Source: Boswellia sacra (Eukaryota > Streptophyta > Magnoliopsida > Sapindales > Burseraceae). Taken from it: a stretch of DNA of 64,000 bases. Shown here one piece after another: positions 26,025-37,236 of this stretch. Location: assembly GCA_013180625.2 (NCBI GenBank), contig SNVD02014823.1:31943-95942 (forward strand), written 5' to 3'. A program made the position numbers and the translations under genes. Below the pieces are notes generated by a model that saw only the letters and a list, made by a program, of their open reading frames with translations, did no database searches and was not told the DNA's origin. How positions within the stretch are numbered: the stretch's first letter is position 1; every line of letters begins with the position of its first letter.

Positions 26025-26929
26025 TCATGAACAACAGACCAAAAAAAAATTATGCAACATACATACAACATGCAAGCCCTAATTCTGATAAGAGTCCTGA
26101 AGAACAAACCAACAAAAAAAAATGCAACATATGTATAGATGGTGCTGCTCATCACCATATAAATAAAATTACCCAAAGCATAAGTTTAAATCATAACAGC
26201 AGAAAATATCCAAGTATAGCAGAGTTCTTACTTAGCAACTAATTAAATAGAACTCTAAGAAAACATTAGTAGTATCGAAATCTAAAAGAGATTCCCATGA
26301 GCATAAGAGTCAAGTAATTTCTAAGCAAAGTACAAAACTTAGCTGATTAGTAAAACTTTTAAATTTTTTTGATGAATTTAATATGTACAAATTCTGACCA
26401 CTAAAATATCAAAACATAAAGTCATAACAAGAAATAAACGTTGCATATTGAGAACTTAAACAAAGCAGTATGCAGCAAGTAATCTTGTAATTCACATTTA
26501 CCAATCCTTCCTAACTCTGTTGTCACAATTTTTCTCGGTTTTCAACTGAACCCACTTCAAAATATTATAATAATAATTATCTCATAAGCACTAATAAATT
26601 CTTGAATCTGATTGTTAAATAGAGCTGCTAGTCAAAAGCTTTAAGCTTCATTTAGACAAAACCAAGACTAAAACAGGGAAAACAAGACAGAGATTCATGT
26701 CACTTTACTTTCTAATTGTATTTAAAGAATTTAGAAACAAATATTGCTATTAGAAATATGCAACAGGAGAACCAAATTAACAATAATAAACGGAAGGATA
26801 AGCTTGCAACTCTAAGTACAAGCTAAGTACTCCTCTATAGTTCTACAGATCTTGATTTACAACAAATATAGAAAAGGCCTAATTACGAAAATATAGAGCA
26901 GAATCAACTCAACAGCTACTACAAATCAC

Positions 26930-27215
26930 AAAGTTGAACTAAGTAGAAGCCAAACTTGACTCTCATAGTGTTGAGGGTTGGTCTCTGCAAGAAATGTAGA
27001 TGAGAAAGGCAGATGATATTAGATGCAAAGAAGAAACACATATAGAAATGAAAATATCAATGAACAATTTCAGTTAATTATCAAAACGTAGATGCAAATG
27101 AGCTTACCATAATTTCAGCTAGCAAACCGTAGAAATTAACATTATCTCTTAAAACCAGAAGAATCTTCTTCGTTTTGCTTGATGAACGGACTAAAAAGGC
27201 TCCAGATCGATGGCG
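26930..27215 (-). pseudogene. Unidentified exon-like pieces in CACTA 2
   Basis: On the minus strand a stretch reading SSSKTKKILLVLRDNVNFYG, then LLAEIM, ends at a good donor (GTAAGC, near 27105). An acceptor (TTTCTTGCAG, near 26985) leads to a short frame ending in a stop near 26935. I do not recognise the protein. It may be part of another captured gene or a 5' portion of an element transcript. Confidence 0.35.
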
Positions 27216-27545
27216 TGAGATGTTTCACGGTGACGTAGACTAGTTTTCAACTAGATTGGCATGGCAGCTTCGTGGTGGTGGGCTTGGGCGGTGGTGTAGT
27301 GTTCATTTTTTTGGAAAAGCCTGTAACAAAAATGGATGGAGAAGAATCGATTTCAAGACTAAAAAGAGAGAAACGATTTCTAGGGTTACAAATCAAATCG
27401 ACAGGGAGTAAGTCAACGGCATTTACATCACGGTGTATTTTGCCTTATTTGGGGATGCAGGTGTTGTTGACACCAACACATTGACATTAGCTATTAATGC
27501 CGTCGTAAATGGGTGATGTATATAACGCATGTTTTTGTAGCGGAG

Positions 27546-27965
27546 GCATGTTAAAATATTGACGTAAAGTCAAAGAGTCCTCTTTTTATGTGGATAATAT
27601 TTATACTTAAATATTCTAAGATATAAGTTAATATTTATAATCTATTTTTTCCATGAATATGATTATCGAAAGAAAATAATATATCTTTATATGTTATGAT
27701 TGTTCAAAAATATAGAAAAAACTCAAAGTATATTCTTGTTATTGAAACGTTTGAGACTCCTTTATATAATAGTCTCCTAACTTAAGTAACTTACAAATTA
27801 AATCTCTTATAACTCTTAAGTCATATCGTTTTTAATAAAAATATATACATTATAAATAATACGTATCGTAATTCATGTTTTATTATGTTTGTAACTCATG
27901 AACTTAATCTCTCAAATTAAATATTGTAACTCATGATATAAATATTTGTTTTAAACATTTTATCA
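27546..27965 (-). repeat. Right LTR of the old non-coding element
   Basis: It aligns with 1-133 joined to 16800-17045. It is more A/T-rich than the left copy and many differences read as C to T or G to A. Similarity stops near TTTTATC at 27962. Its other boundary is obscured by CACTA 2, which may sit inside it. Confidence 0.6.
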
Positions 27966-28392
27966 CCAACAACTTCTGCTTTATTATAAAAAAAAATCAG
28001 CTTTAAGAAAAGCAGAACGATATTTAATAAATTAATTTTTAAAAATTGTTTTACTTTTCAAAAGTATAATAGAGATGTTAGGGATTACTGTTATTGTGGC
28101 TTTTATTAAGAGCAAATAATCAAAATAGACACGTACGTAGTATATTCATTTATAATATTTAATTATTTTAAACAAATTTTATATAAATTATTGTTATATA
28201 AATATAAATAATATGTATAATTAATTTTTAATTTATGTAAAACATATAGATGTATAGCCTATATGTTTAAATTTAATTTAATTGAATATCTAAATTAAAA
28301 TCATTTAAATTTAATATTGATTATGAAAATACATAATTTTATTTATAAAATAATTTAAAATTTATAATATACATCAAAATATATTATAAGTA
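27966..28392. other. AT-rich intergenic DNA
   Basis: This short interval between the old LTR and the next inverted-repeat element is AT-rich. I see no ORF, RNA gene or repeat in it. Confidence 0.6.
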
Positions 28393-29392
28393 GGACAAAT
28401 TTTACAAATAACCTCGAGGTATGACTTAATGTCACAAATAACCTCATTTTATTAATTCTATTAACTTAGACAAAATGACATTGAAATAACTTAAATGCCC
28501 TTTAGATAAATTTTTTAAAATTAGTAAGGGTGGATTCAAACCTGAGACGTTGCATTACCCTTTTTCACCACTACCACTAAACCAACTCCTTTCTTGTAAC
28601 CAACATACACAAATTTTATTATTTAATATATATTGATATTGATTTTAAGGCAAAAAAAAGACCCTCACCTTTTGTCTTTCATTCCATGCCAGGCACAAAT
28701 CTCACTGCTCCTTATTCCCTAGTTTCCGATCAAGCTTTTGAATTCAATTTGTATAAGTGTTTGCTTGCTGGCTCAAGGAAGGTTGTCTTGATATGTATTC
28801 TAACTAAATAGTTGATAAAAAAAGAGTAGATTTTATAAGAAGAACTAAACTATATGGATTGCATGAAGGATAAGAGCGAGACCTCCCTCCCATTCACACC
28901 TTCCTTCCACCGCCTTTCCCATTTTTTTCAACACCGCCTCTAGAACCCACAACTCTTTCCCTTAAACTGCTGCCATCACCACTGTCTCCTCAATCCAACA
29001 ATCGAGGTCTCAACGCCAATAGAAGAAACCCAAGACTAATCAGTGTAATCATCACTGACGGTTTGGGGTTCTTTTACTATGTTTTGTGAGGAGGATGTGA
29101 GTTTGTCGTGTTGCCATGATTGATGGTAACCAGCTGAGAGGCGGTGAGGACAGGGGTAGTTCTGCAATTTGAGGGAATGTTAGGTACTTTGGTTGGGTGT
29201 TCTATACATCGAAATTAAAATAAGGAATTATTGAATGATTTTCTTTATTTTGATAAGAATTTACCAATTCACCCTTATAGTTATAAACTTAACATAACAA
29301 TTTAATAGCAGGGTTTATTTATGGTTATTACCCAAAAAACGAGGTTATTTGTGATGGTAAGTCATATCTCAAGGTTATTTATGAAATTTACC
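28393..29392. mobile_element. 1.0-kb DNA transposon with long terminal inverted repeats
   Basis: The left end (GGACAAATTTTACAAATAAC, then CTCGAGGTATGACTTA and CACAAATAACCTC) is mirrored at the right end (GAGGTTATTTGTGATGGTAA, then GTCATATCTCAAGGTTATTT). The inverted repeats span about 60 bp. There is no transposase. The interior has a GC-richer patch (28880-29190) that could be captured host sequence but gives no recognisable protein. A target duplication is not clear. Long TIRs with unrelated filler suggest a Mutator-like derivative. Confidence 0.6.
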
Positions 29393-29449
29393 TTTCATTT
29401 AATCAAAGTATATAAAAGTAATAAATTTATTAAATATATTTCATGAAAT

Positions 29450-29826
29450 TTAAAAAAATTAAATTGTCGACGAAGCGGTCACTAGACAGCTAGAGACAGT
29501 CGTTGGCGACCATTTCATTGCTAGTGACATTGCCAACACTACGATGATCGTTAGAGGGCAATTTGTCTGTGCATGGTGGTTGTAATAGGAAAAGGTGTGC
29601 TATTTTATGTCACAATACAATGAAACTTCCTAGTTGAACTTTTGTCATCTTTTACCGCAAAATACCACATATTTTATCATTACAACCACAATGGATGGAT
29701 AGATCACACATCGGAGATCGTTATGGCTTCAATGGTGTCGCCAGACACCCAAGAAATAGTTGCAACTGTCCTTCTTCAACGAAAATTTGGTGACTGCTCT
29801 GACAACAGTTCAATTTCTTTAAAATA
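29450..29826. repeat. Imperfect fold-back (inverted-repeat) element
   Basis: The two halves are imperfect reverse complements around a centre near 29635. For instance GTGGTTGTAATAGG (near 29576) pairs with CATTACAACCAC (near 29678), and the outer parts pair more loosely. It contains a short open stretch (29642-29827) that is not a credible gene. Confidence 0.45.
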
Positions 29827-30431
29827 AAAATAAATAATTAAAAATATTTAATTGTTAATTAAGTATAAATTTTTAAAAAATAAAAAATAAAAGAATTCTA
29901 TAATTTTATTTTTGAGTGAGGATATTTTAAAATTTTTATATCAAAATTAAAGCAAGTTTCTAAAGTAGGGAGCCCTTTTTCTGTAAGATTTTTTATAAAT
30001 TATATTTTTTCGTAACAGTTTTTTTTTTTTTTTTAAGTAGGTGAGTAAGTAATCTCAATTACGCCTATATTGCTATTGTAATATAAAAAAAATAGTTTTT
30101 TTTTTATAATTTAAGTGATTCTATGATATGATGTGATTTGATTGATAGGACTTGACGTGTAATTTTTAGCTTAACATTACAATATTCTTCTGTCGACGTG
30201 TTTGTTCACATCCAAATTTCTTTCTTACTCGCTCAAAGTCAGATTTAGAGCTCAAAAGGGACCACGAGGTTTCCTTAATGACCGAGAAAACTCACTAAAA
30301 AAGTAATTAAAGTGTAGAAGCCCGAGGCAGATTTCTGCAAAATAATTTAGTATATGAAAGCGCTTAATTCACCGAAGTTAAATAGTATTAAGGATGTTAT
30401 CATCATGTGGTTGACATAATGTGGTTGTCTC

Positions 30432-30738
30432 GGCTGTAGCTATAGTATATTGGTTGTACGATATAATCGTTTTCAAATTTTTTATAAATTTTATATAAAA
30501 ATTATAAATATAAAAAAAAATTATAAATAAATAATTATATAATTATTTTCATTTTTTATAAAATTAGTTTAAAAATTATAAATTATTGTATAAAAGTCGT
30601 ATATGTGAAAAATTATTCATTTATAACATTTTTTTTTATATTTACAATTTTTATACAAGGATTTATAACTTTTATATTAAATTTATAAAAAATTTAAAAA
30701 CGATTATATAGTACAATCGGTTTACCATAGTATGACCC
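30432..30738. mobile_element. 307-bp MITE with 9-bp target duplication upstream of CRK gene 1
   Basis: The terminal inverted repeats include TTGTACGATATAATCG (left) and CGATTATATAGTACAA (right). Flanks are GGTTGTCTC (30423-30431) and GGTTGTCAC (30739-30747), an 8-of-9 match. The paralogous upstream regions of CRK genes 2 and 3 have one uninterrupted copy of this site (near 44912 and 50350), which confirms insertion. A 9-bp duplication points to a Mutator-type MITE. Confidence 0.75.
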
Positions 30739-30747
30739 GGTTGTCAC

Positions 30748-31883
30748 CTCCCTTCTCTTGCCATTTAATTGTTGAAGGGCCTGTATGTTCGTCAAATTGA
30801 CTACGTGGTTATAATTAAATAAAAAAATACTTCTTTTAAAAGAAAAATTTGATACACACAAACATATATATAAAACTTTTTCTGGCTGAACATACCACGT
30901 AAACATACTGCAATTAACTATCTAAACAATGTTATTTTCTTCATTGAAATTTTCCTGGAAATTGATTATATAATATAGTGCCATTACAAATTTATTCACA
31001 AGTTGAGTGCAATTTCTATCCAACTACTTGATCTTATTCTCTTATATTATTGAAATAGATGGAGTAGGTGATTCATGTGAAACCCATTCTTGTTAGAATA
31101 AGAGGATAATAGTTACGCACTAATAAAATATGTAATTTACATTTGAATGAAAGTCAATTTCGAACTACTTCAACACAATAGAGGCAATAGCCTTTTTTTA
31201 TTTCTTGAGAAAATGGGTATGAATTTAGTTTGAATTCACGTTTGATCAACTTGCCACCTCGTATGAAAACTTTATATAATAAGGTACAAGTTGGAATCAA
31301 AGGAAATATTTTATCAAACAAAAATTAAAAGAAAAGAAAAGTACATAGTACAATAATTGAAGTTTCATGTTGAATAATTTGCTTTAATGATGGAACACGG
31401 AGTTCACAATCAATTTTAATTAAATAAGCATTTCTGATGTACCTAACTATTCAGTTAATTGCAACCGTACCGATTTCTTTAACTTTGTTCCGAGCATTCT
31501 CATCTCGACAACCACCCCTCTGTTGTTTGATTAGAAGACTTCTAATAGCTAGTTTTGGAATATATTAGTTAATTAAAGCAAGTGATACGGTCCAGTTTCT
31601 CCAATCTTGAATCCTTATAACACTATCCATTCACATTTGAACCAGGAAGTAACAAAAATTTTACTCAGAATTAATTTCGTTTCACTATATCGGTAAGTCT
31701 CCTGGCCATTTCAGTGGGTGACCTGCGACTTTCAAGCTAGCATCCGTATCAATTGTAGTCTCCTGAAGCTCAGTTATCAGAAGGACAGATCCTAATTAAC
31801 AAAAAGGAAGCAGGGATATTGTAAGGTTTCGCTTTCTTCTTCCTGAAAACATTCAATCAGGACAGCTAGGTAGCCAAGACGAG
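30748..31883 (+). promoter_or_regulatory. Upstream region and 5' leader of CRK gene 1
   Basis: It is homologous to the regions before CRK genes 2 and 3, with local deletions. A TATA-like TTTATATAATAAG lies near 31271, well upstream. The last 90 bases before the ATG (GGAAGCAGGGATATTGTAAG, then CTTTCTTCTTCC) are nearly identical in all three genes and contain a pyrimidine-rich tract. Compared with copies 2 and 3, about 110 bp near 31570 are missing, including the TGACGTCG and CCACGTGG motifs. Confidence 0.6.
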
Positions 31884-34800
31884 ATGAGATTGGCAAATTT
31901 GCTTTGTTTCCTCTCCTGTGTTATTCTAAGCATCCGTCTTTCTGCTGGCGCTATATGTTACGAAGAAACAGGAAACTTCACAGCTAACAGCACCTATCAG
32001 AAAAACCGCGACATCATCCTCTCATCTCTTGCTTCCAATGTGACTGTAAGTGACGGTTTCTACTACACTGCCACTATTGGAGAAGAGCCGGACAAAGTCT
32101 ATGCTCTTGTGAATTGCAGAGGGGATGCTTCAGCCCAACAGTGTGCTAGCTGCGTCCGTATCGCAACCCAAGATATGATAAATACGTGTCCAAACAAGAA
32201 AGAGGTTGTTGCTTGGGGACCAAATCCTCAATGCATTACTCACTATTCAAACAGCTCTTTTTTCGGAAAGATGGAGAGTGATCCTATGGCCGGAGGCGCC
32301 TCTGATGATGACATTACAACCAACATTACAGAGTTTGATCAGAAGTGGGAGAGTTTGATGAATCGCCTGCTGAAAAAAGCTTCTACTGGCGCTCCTGGGC
32401 GTAAGTTCGCAACTGGGTCAGCAAATTTGACATCATTTGTGAACATATACGCATTAATGCAGTGTACTCCTGATATTTCACCTAGTGACTGCTACGAATG
32501 TCTATATAAATCTTTGGCTTACACCCAGGGTCACTACCATGGGCAGACTACTGCTCTTATTGTGAGACCTAGCTGTATTTATATCTGGGATTCAAGTCCC
32601 TTCTATAAGGTTACTCCTTATGATTTACAACAATCTCCTGCGATTGCTCCTACCGCTCCTCGTTCGCCCTCAAATAATTCAACAACCACAGAAGGTAAAA
32701 ACAAATGTTCAACTCCATGAAAAAAACAAAATTACCCTTATGGCGAATATGAAAATTGAACGTGAATTTTGAATGATACACGTACAAGACAGTGTGGAAT
32801 AGCTTAACCTCTACCATTTCACGATATCCCAATGTGCTTTTGTGGTTTCTGCAGGCAAAGGGGACAGTGAATCTAGAACGGTTATAATCATAGTTGTTTC
32901 TACAGTCGTCTTCATAGCACTTGTTCTTGTTGCCTTCATTTATGTCATTTTAAGACGGAGGAAGTCAAAGCAGGGGATCAGAAGCAAGAGAGAAACGGAA
33001 GGTAAATTAATTATACCCATCTTTAATTCACCGTGACTATCAAATACAAGCTTGGTTTTTCTGTAGCTTTATGGCCACTATAAAGATTTAGTCGAGTTGC
33101 AAATAAAAGAAAAAAAAATTCCTCAAAGAAACAGAGAAACGATATACAGCAGTTAGGAGTTTCTCTTTTTAGGTGTGTTTTTCCTTGAATGTAAATGTTC
33201 ATTTTATATTTTATTTTATTTTTATTACTAACGGGTTAATCTATATGATAAATTCTTACTATTAGATGTTCACAAAATTGATGACACCGTGGAGTCCTTG
33301 CAATTCGACTTCAGCACAATCAGGACTGCAACAAATGAATTCTCCATTGATAATAAGCTTGGACAAGGAGGATTTGGTGCTGTTTACAAGGTCAGTAATT
33401 AATGACATTGTGAGTAAAATAATACCAATTGTTGGTCAAAATGAGTTAAATTGTAAATTTTCTTCATCCGAAGGCAATTCCACTCTGTTTGCATTCATAA
33501 TGTTTCAAACATCCGATTGCAGGGTAGGCTTCCTGATGGACGGGATGTAGCTGTGAAGAGGCTATCTAGAGATTCCGGCCAAGGAGAACTAGAATTTAAA
33601 AATGAGGTCCTCCTAGTGGCCAAACTTCAACATAGGAATTTGGTCAGGCTTCTAGGTTTCTGTTTGGAAGGAAACGAAAGGCTTCTCATATATGAATTTG
33701 TGCTTAATTCAAGCCTAGATAACTTCATATTTGGTACTGTTTTATTTCTCTTTTTAGCTTTCTTTTAATTTTCAATGTAGAGTGCATTTCTATTTATACA
33801 TGCAATTTACTCAAATAGTAAACAGTTACATAGATGAATACATGATAACAGAACGATGTTGTAACCTGTTCTGTAATTTTTACTTGACTGCTATTGGATA
33901 AGTATTTGTGGTTATGGTTTTTGTGAGTCTGCAGATGCAATCAAACGTTTATTACTAGATTGGGAAATCCGATACAAAATTATAGGGGGCATAGCTCGAG
34001 GGCTTCTTTATCTTCATCAAGATTCTCGGTTTCGTATCATTCATCGTGACCTCAAAGCAAGCAATATCCTTTTAAATGAAGATATGATTCCAAAAATTTC
34101 AGATTTTGGAATGGCAAAATTGTTTGAAATGGATCAAACTGAAGGCGATACAAGTAGAGTTGTGGGGACCTTGTAAGTATATATTACAATCAATTTATTA
34201 GACATTATACTAAGAGTATGGTTACTTATTTGCACATATAAACTTATAAGGTTTTCGTTACATCTAAGAAGTCTAACTAGTGACCTTTTCCAGTGGCTAT
34301 ATGGCTCCAGAGTACGTGAGACATGGAAACTTTTCAGTCAAGTCGGATGTTTTCAGCTTTGGTGTGTTAGTCTTGGAGATAATCAGTGGTCAAAAAAATA
34401 GTTGTTTTAATAATGGAGAAGAAGTAGAAGATCTATTAACCTATGTAAGAAGGTTTTTTTTTTTTTTTTTTATTTCAATTAAATTTTGTTTTCCCTTATA
34501 TCACAATGAAGTTGCAAAAATTAGAGAAAAAATAAAAAAAGAAATGAAAGATCCTAACGTCTTTCTTTCTCTTCGTTAATTTTTTGCAGGCATGGAGGAA
34601 CTGGAATGAAGGGACAGCTTTAAATATAGTAGATCCCACTTTAAGGGTTGGTAGCAGCAGTGAAGTTATGAGATGCATCCATATTGGGTTACTATGTGTT
34701 CAAGAAAATGCAGCAAATAGACCTACCATGGCGACAGTTGTTCTCATGCTTACTAGCAGCTCTCTTTCTATTCCAGTACCCTCTAAACCTGCATTTTTTA

Positions 34801-34913
34801 TCCACACTTATACGGAGCAGGATGATCCAGAAGTCCCTGTGCTGTATCAGTCTGAAGATAATGTTCAATTTTCACTCAATGAGGCTTCAGTCACTGAGCT
34901 AGAACCACGATGA
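31884..34913 (+). CDS. Cysteine-rich receptor-like protein kinase (CRK), gene 1
   Basis: This is a plasma-membrane receptor kinase of the DUF26/Gnk2 family, whose members act in defence and stress signalling. Seven exons can be read: 31884-32694, 32855-33001, 33266-33390, 33523-33733, 33935-34172, 34294-34444 and 34590-34913. The total is 2007 nt, 668 residues. A signal peptide covers about residues 1-23. Two DUF26 domains carry the C-x8-C-x2-C motif at Cys78/87/90 and Cys194/203/206. The membrane helix is about 279-303, followed by an Arg/Lys stop-transfer run. The kinase has the glycine loop [11 protein letters not shown] (351-361), Lys373, HRD 468-470, DFG 488-490 and APE 515-517, so it looks active. 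All introns are GT-AG. It keeps the common GFCLEG motif where genes 2 and 3 have Ser for Cys. The ligand is unknown. Confidence 0.92.
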
Positions 34914-35059
34914 TTTTTGAAAAAGAAAGTTGTGTCTTTAAGCATGTTTGCCTTGGGTGAGTTTTTATAAGAAATTATCTATAGGTTGTTTATAAATCAG
35001 ATTGAAGTCCTATTTGTCTTGAATGATAAATATTAAATCCAGTGATGGACAAATCATTA

Positions 35060-35580
35060 ACAGATAAGGGCATGGATTTGCATGACGATTGATGTGACTT
35101 CTGACTTTTTGGCATGCTCGGCCCTCTTGTGCTACGAACAAGAAAATGAAAAACTTCTCACCTATGCGTTTTTGCATAATTCAAGCCTAGATAACTTTCT
35201 AATTGGTAAGGTTGTTATCATTTTTTTTCCTTTGTATTTTTCTTTTGTTCGAAAGCAAGATTACGAAATGTGAAATCCTAGAACTCTAATTTATGTAGTT
35301 ATTTTTAGTATGTATTTGTTTGTTATGTTCAATTGTTTTTCTGGATTTGTAGATCCCATCGAGCATGTAGTGTAGGACTCGGAAAAACGTTACCCAATTA
35401 TAGGAAACATAGCTCAATGAATCTTTTATCTCCATGGAGATTACTGATAATTTATCATGATATTAAAGCTAGCAACATATTTTTAGATGCAAATATGAAT
35501 CCAAAAATTTCTGACTTTTTAATAGCAAGACTTGAAATGGATCAAACTCAAGGTGATGCTAGAAGAGTTGTGGGAACCTA
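35060..35580 (+). pseudogene. Decayed CRK tail after gene 1
   Basis: Two blocks match CRK kinase exons 4 and 5. About 35145-35203 reads ENEKLLTYAFLHNSSLDNF before a GT donor. About 35353-35580 has degenerate [20 protein letters not shown] and [14 protein letters not shown] separated by stops. The sequence is closer to a generic CRK than to the neighbouring gene, so it looks like the remains of a second gene in an ancestral two-gene unit. The same tail follows genes 2 and 3. The Athila-like element inserted in the following intron position. Confidence 0.75.
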
Positions 35581-35616
35581 GTAAGTATATAAGGTTCAAT
35601 TTTTTTTCCCTCTCCT

Positions 35617-37006
35617 TGATGAACACTTAAATATGCATGTTTAATAAGAGTTTAGTTCATCATATTGCATTAATAGTGTCATTAAATTCCTCAACTTAAG
35701 CATATTTGTAGCATTTGCATCTTTGGAATTAATTCCTCTTAATTTTGGTTTTGTTACAGGTTCGGTAAAATGGGCATAACTCTCTATTTATAGATCAGAA
35801 TGGTGCAATTCTTAATGTTTTGGAAAGCTGATTCAATTTTCTACAAGATTGCATTTCACAAGCATCATCAAATTCGGGCTCTTAGTGGACCAAAATTGGG
35901 CTTGAAGTGAACCCATCTACAGTCTCGGCCCAGTCTGACCAGGCCTCAGTATTTGGACCGTATCTCTCAAAATACGTATCCAAATTGTGCAAATCAATAT
36001 GTTCTAGAAAGCTGAGAGAAATATCTACAACTTTCATGAAGACATGTGATTAAAATTCACAACATTTCGATGTCAAAATTGATGGTCAAAGTCGGTGCCT
36101 AATGATCCCAATTGTCAAAGATATTTACAACTAATATTTGACAATTATGCCCTTGTAATTTGACAAGTTTGCCCCTGGATGTATCTATAAATAGAGGTGC
36201 CTTGTGACCCATTAGGGCATCTTGGCCTTGGCTGGAACATTTTGGCTTTGGCTAGGATCTTGTATTGTGTTTTGTGTGTTTATGTTATTAATGAATTTCC
36301 TTTTTCTTACATTTTATTTTCTTTCTATTATAATGTTCTTCTAATTTCTCTTTTGCTAAGGTGAAAGGGTGAAACCCTTGATATGAGAATAAGGATTCTC
36401 TAACCCTTAATATGTGCTTAATAATCTTAATCTTATAATGTTTATTCAATATGATTTATATTTAATTTCTTAATCAATCTTGACACCACTCGTAAAGTGG
36501 AGGTCTTGATCCATTGTCGACAATCCTTGGCACATCAAATGCTTGGATCCTTTCTAGATGATGTATGGTTCTTCCTTACCGACACGAATCTAGTTAGGAA
36601 CCTTGATTTGTTGTAGACATATGGTGATTGGCACATTGGATGCTTGAACCCATTTACAAGAAGTGGTATAAATATTGGTAATGAAACAAATATAATTCAT
36701 ATAACTAAAATGGGTTAATTATCCTTATTTGAAATATCAAGGGCGGATCCCCTAACCTTAGCCTTCATTGTTATTGTGTTAATTTCTCTTGTATTCTAAT
36801 TATTCTTATTTATTGTTTACGAACTTGTTCTTTACTCATATTTGTTGATATTATCTTGCCATCTCTTCGAATCATCCATATCACGTTTGCTTAGCTTATA
36901 ATTTGTAACGCTTAAATTTCCTTCCTCGTGGATCGACCTCGGTCTCACCGAGATTATTACTTCGACACTCCTATACTTGGGAGACAATCCTTTTTCGGAT
37001 GTGTCA
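35617..37006 (+). repeat. Left LTR of the Athila-like element
   Basis: It runs from TGATGAACACTTAAATATGC to TTTTTCGGATGTGTCA. It is the same length as the right LTR. A TATA-like CTATAAATAGAGG lies near 36185, followed by the leader. Substitutions against the right LTR include TTCGGT/TTTGGT near 35761 and GTAACG/ATAACG near 36906. Confidence 0.92.
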
Positions 37007-37012
37007 AGTTTT

Positions 37013-37030
37013 TGGCGCCGTTGCCGGGGA
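37013..37030 (+). other. Primer-binding site, tRNA-Asp type
   Basis: TGGCGCCGTTGCCGGGGA, six bases after the LTR, is the characteristic site of Athila/Tat-clade Ty3/gypsy elements. Confidence 0.88.
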
Positions 37031-37236
37031 AGGTAAAATTTGACGTACAAAATTGTAAGTATTTTCTTTTCCCATTTCTATTTTTATTACATATTTCATC
37101 TCTTCTCTCCCCATTTCTATTTTTATTTTTTTTCTTGCATGTGTTCATCTTTTCTTCCTCATTGCATTAGTTGGTAGAATTGTTAGGAGTCACTCATCTT
37201 CTTTAAAAACATGCTCAAACCCAATTGAGAACATAA

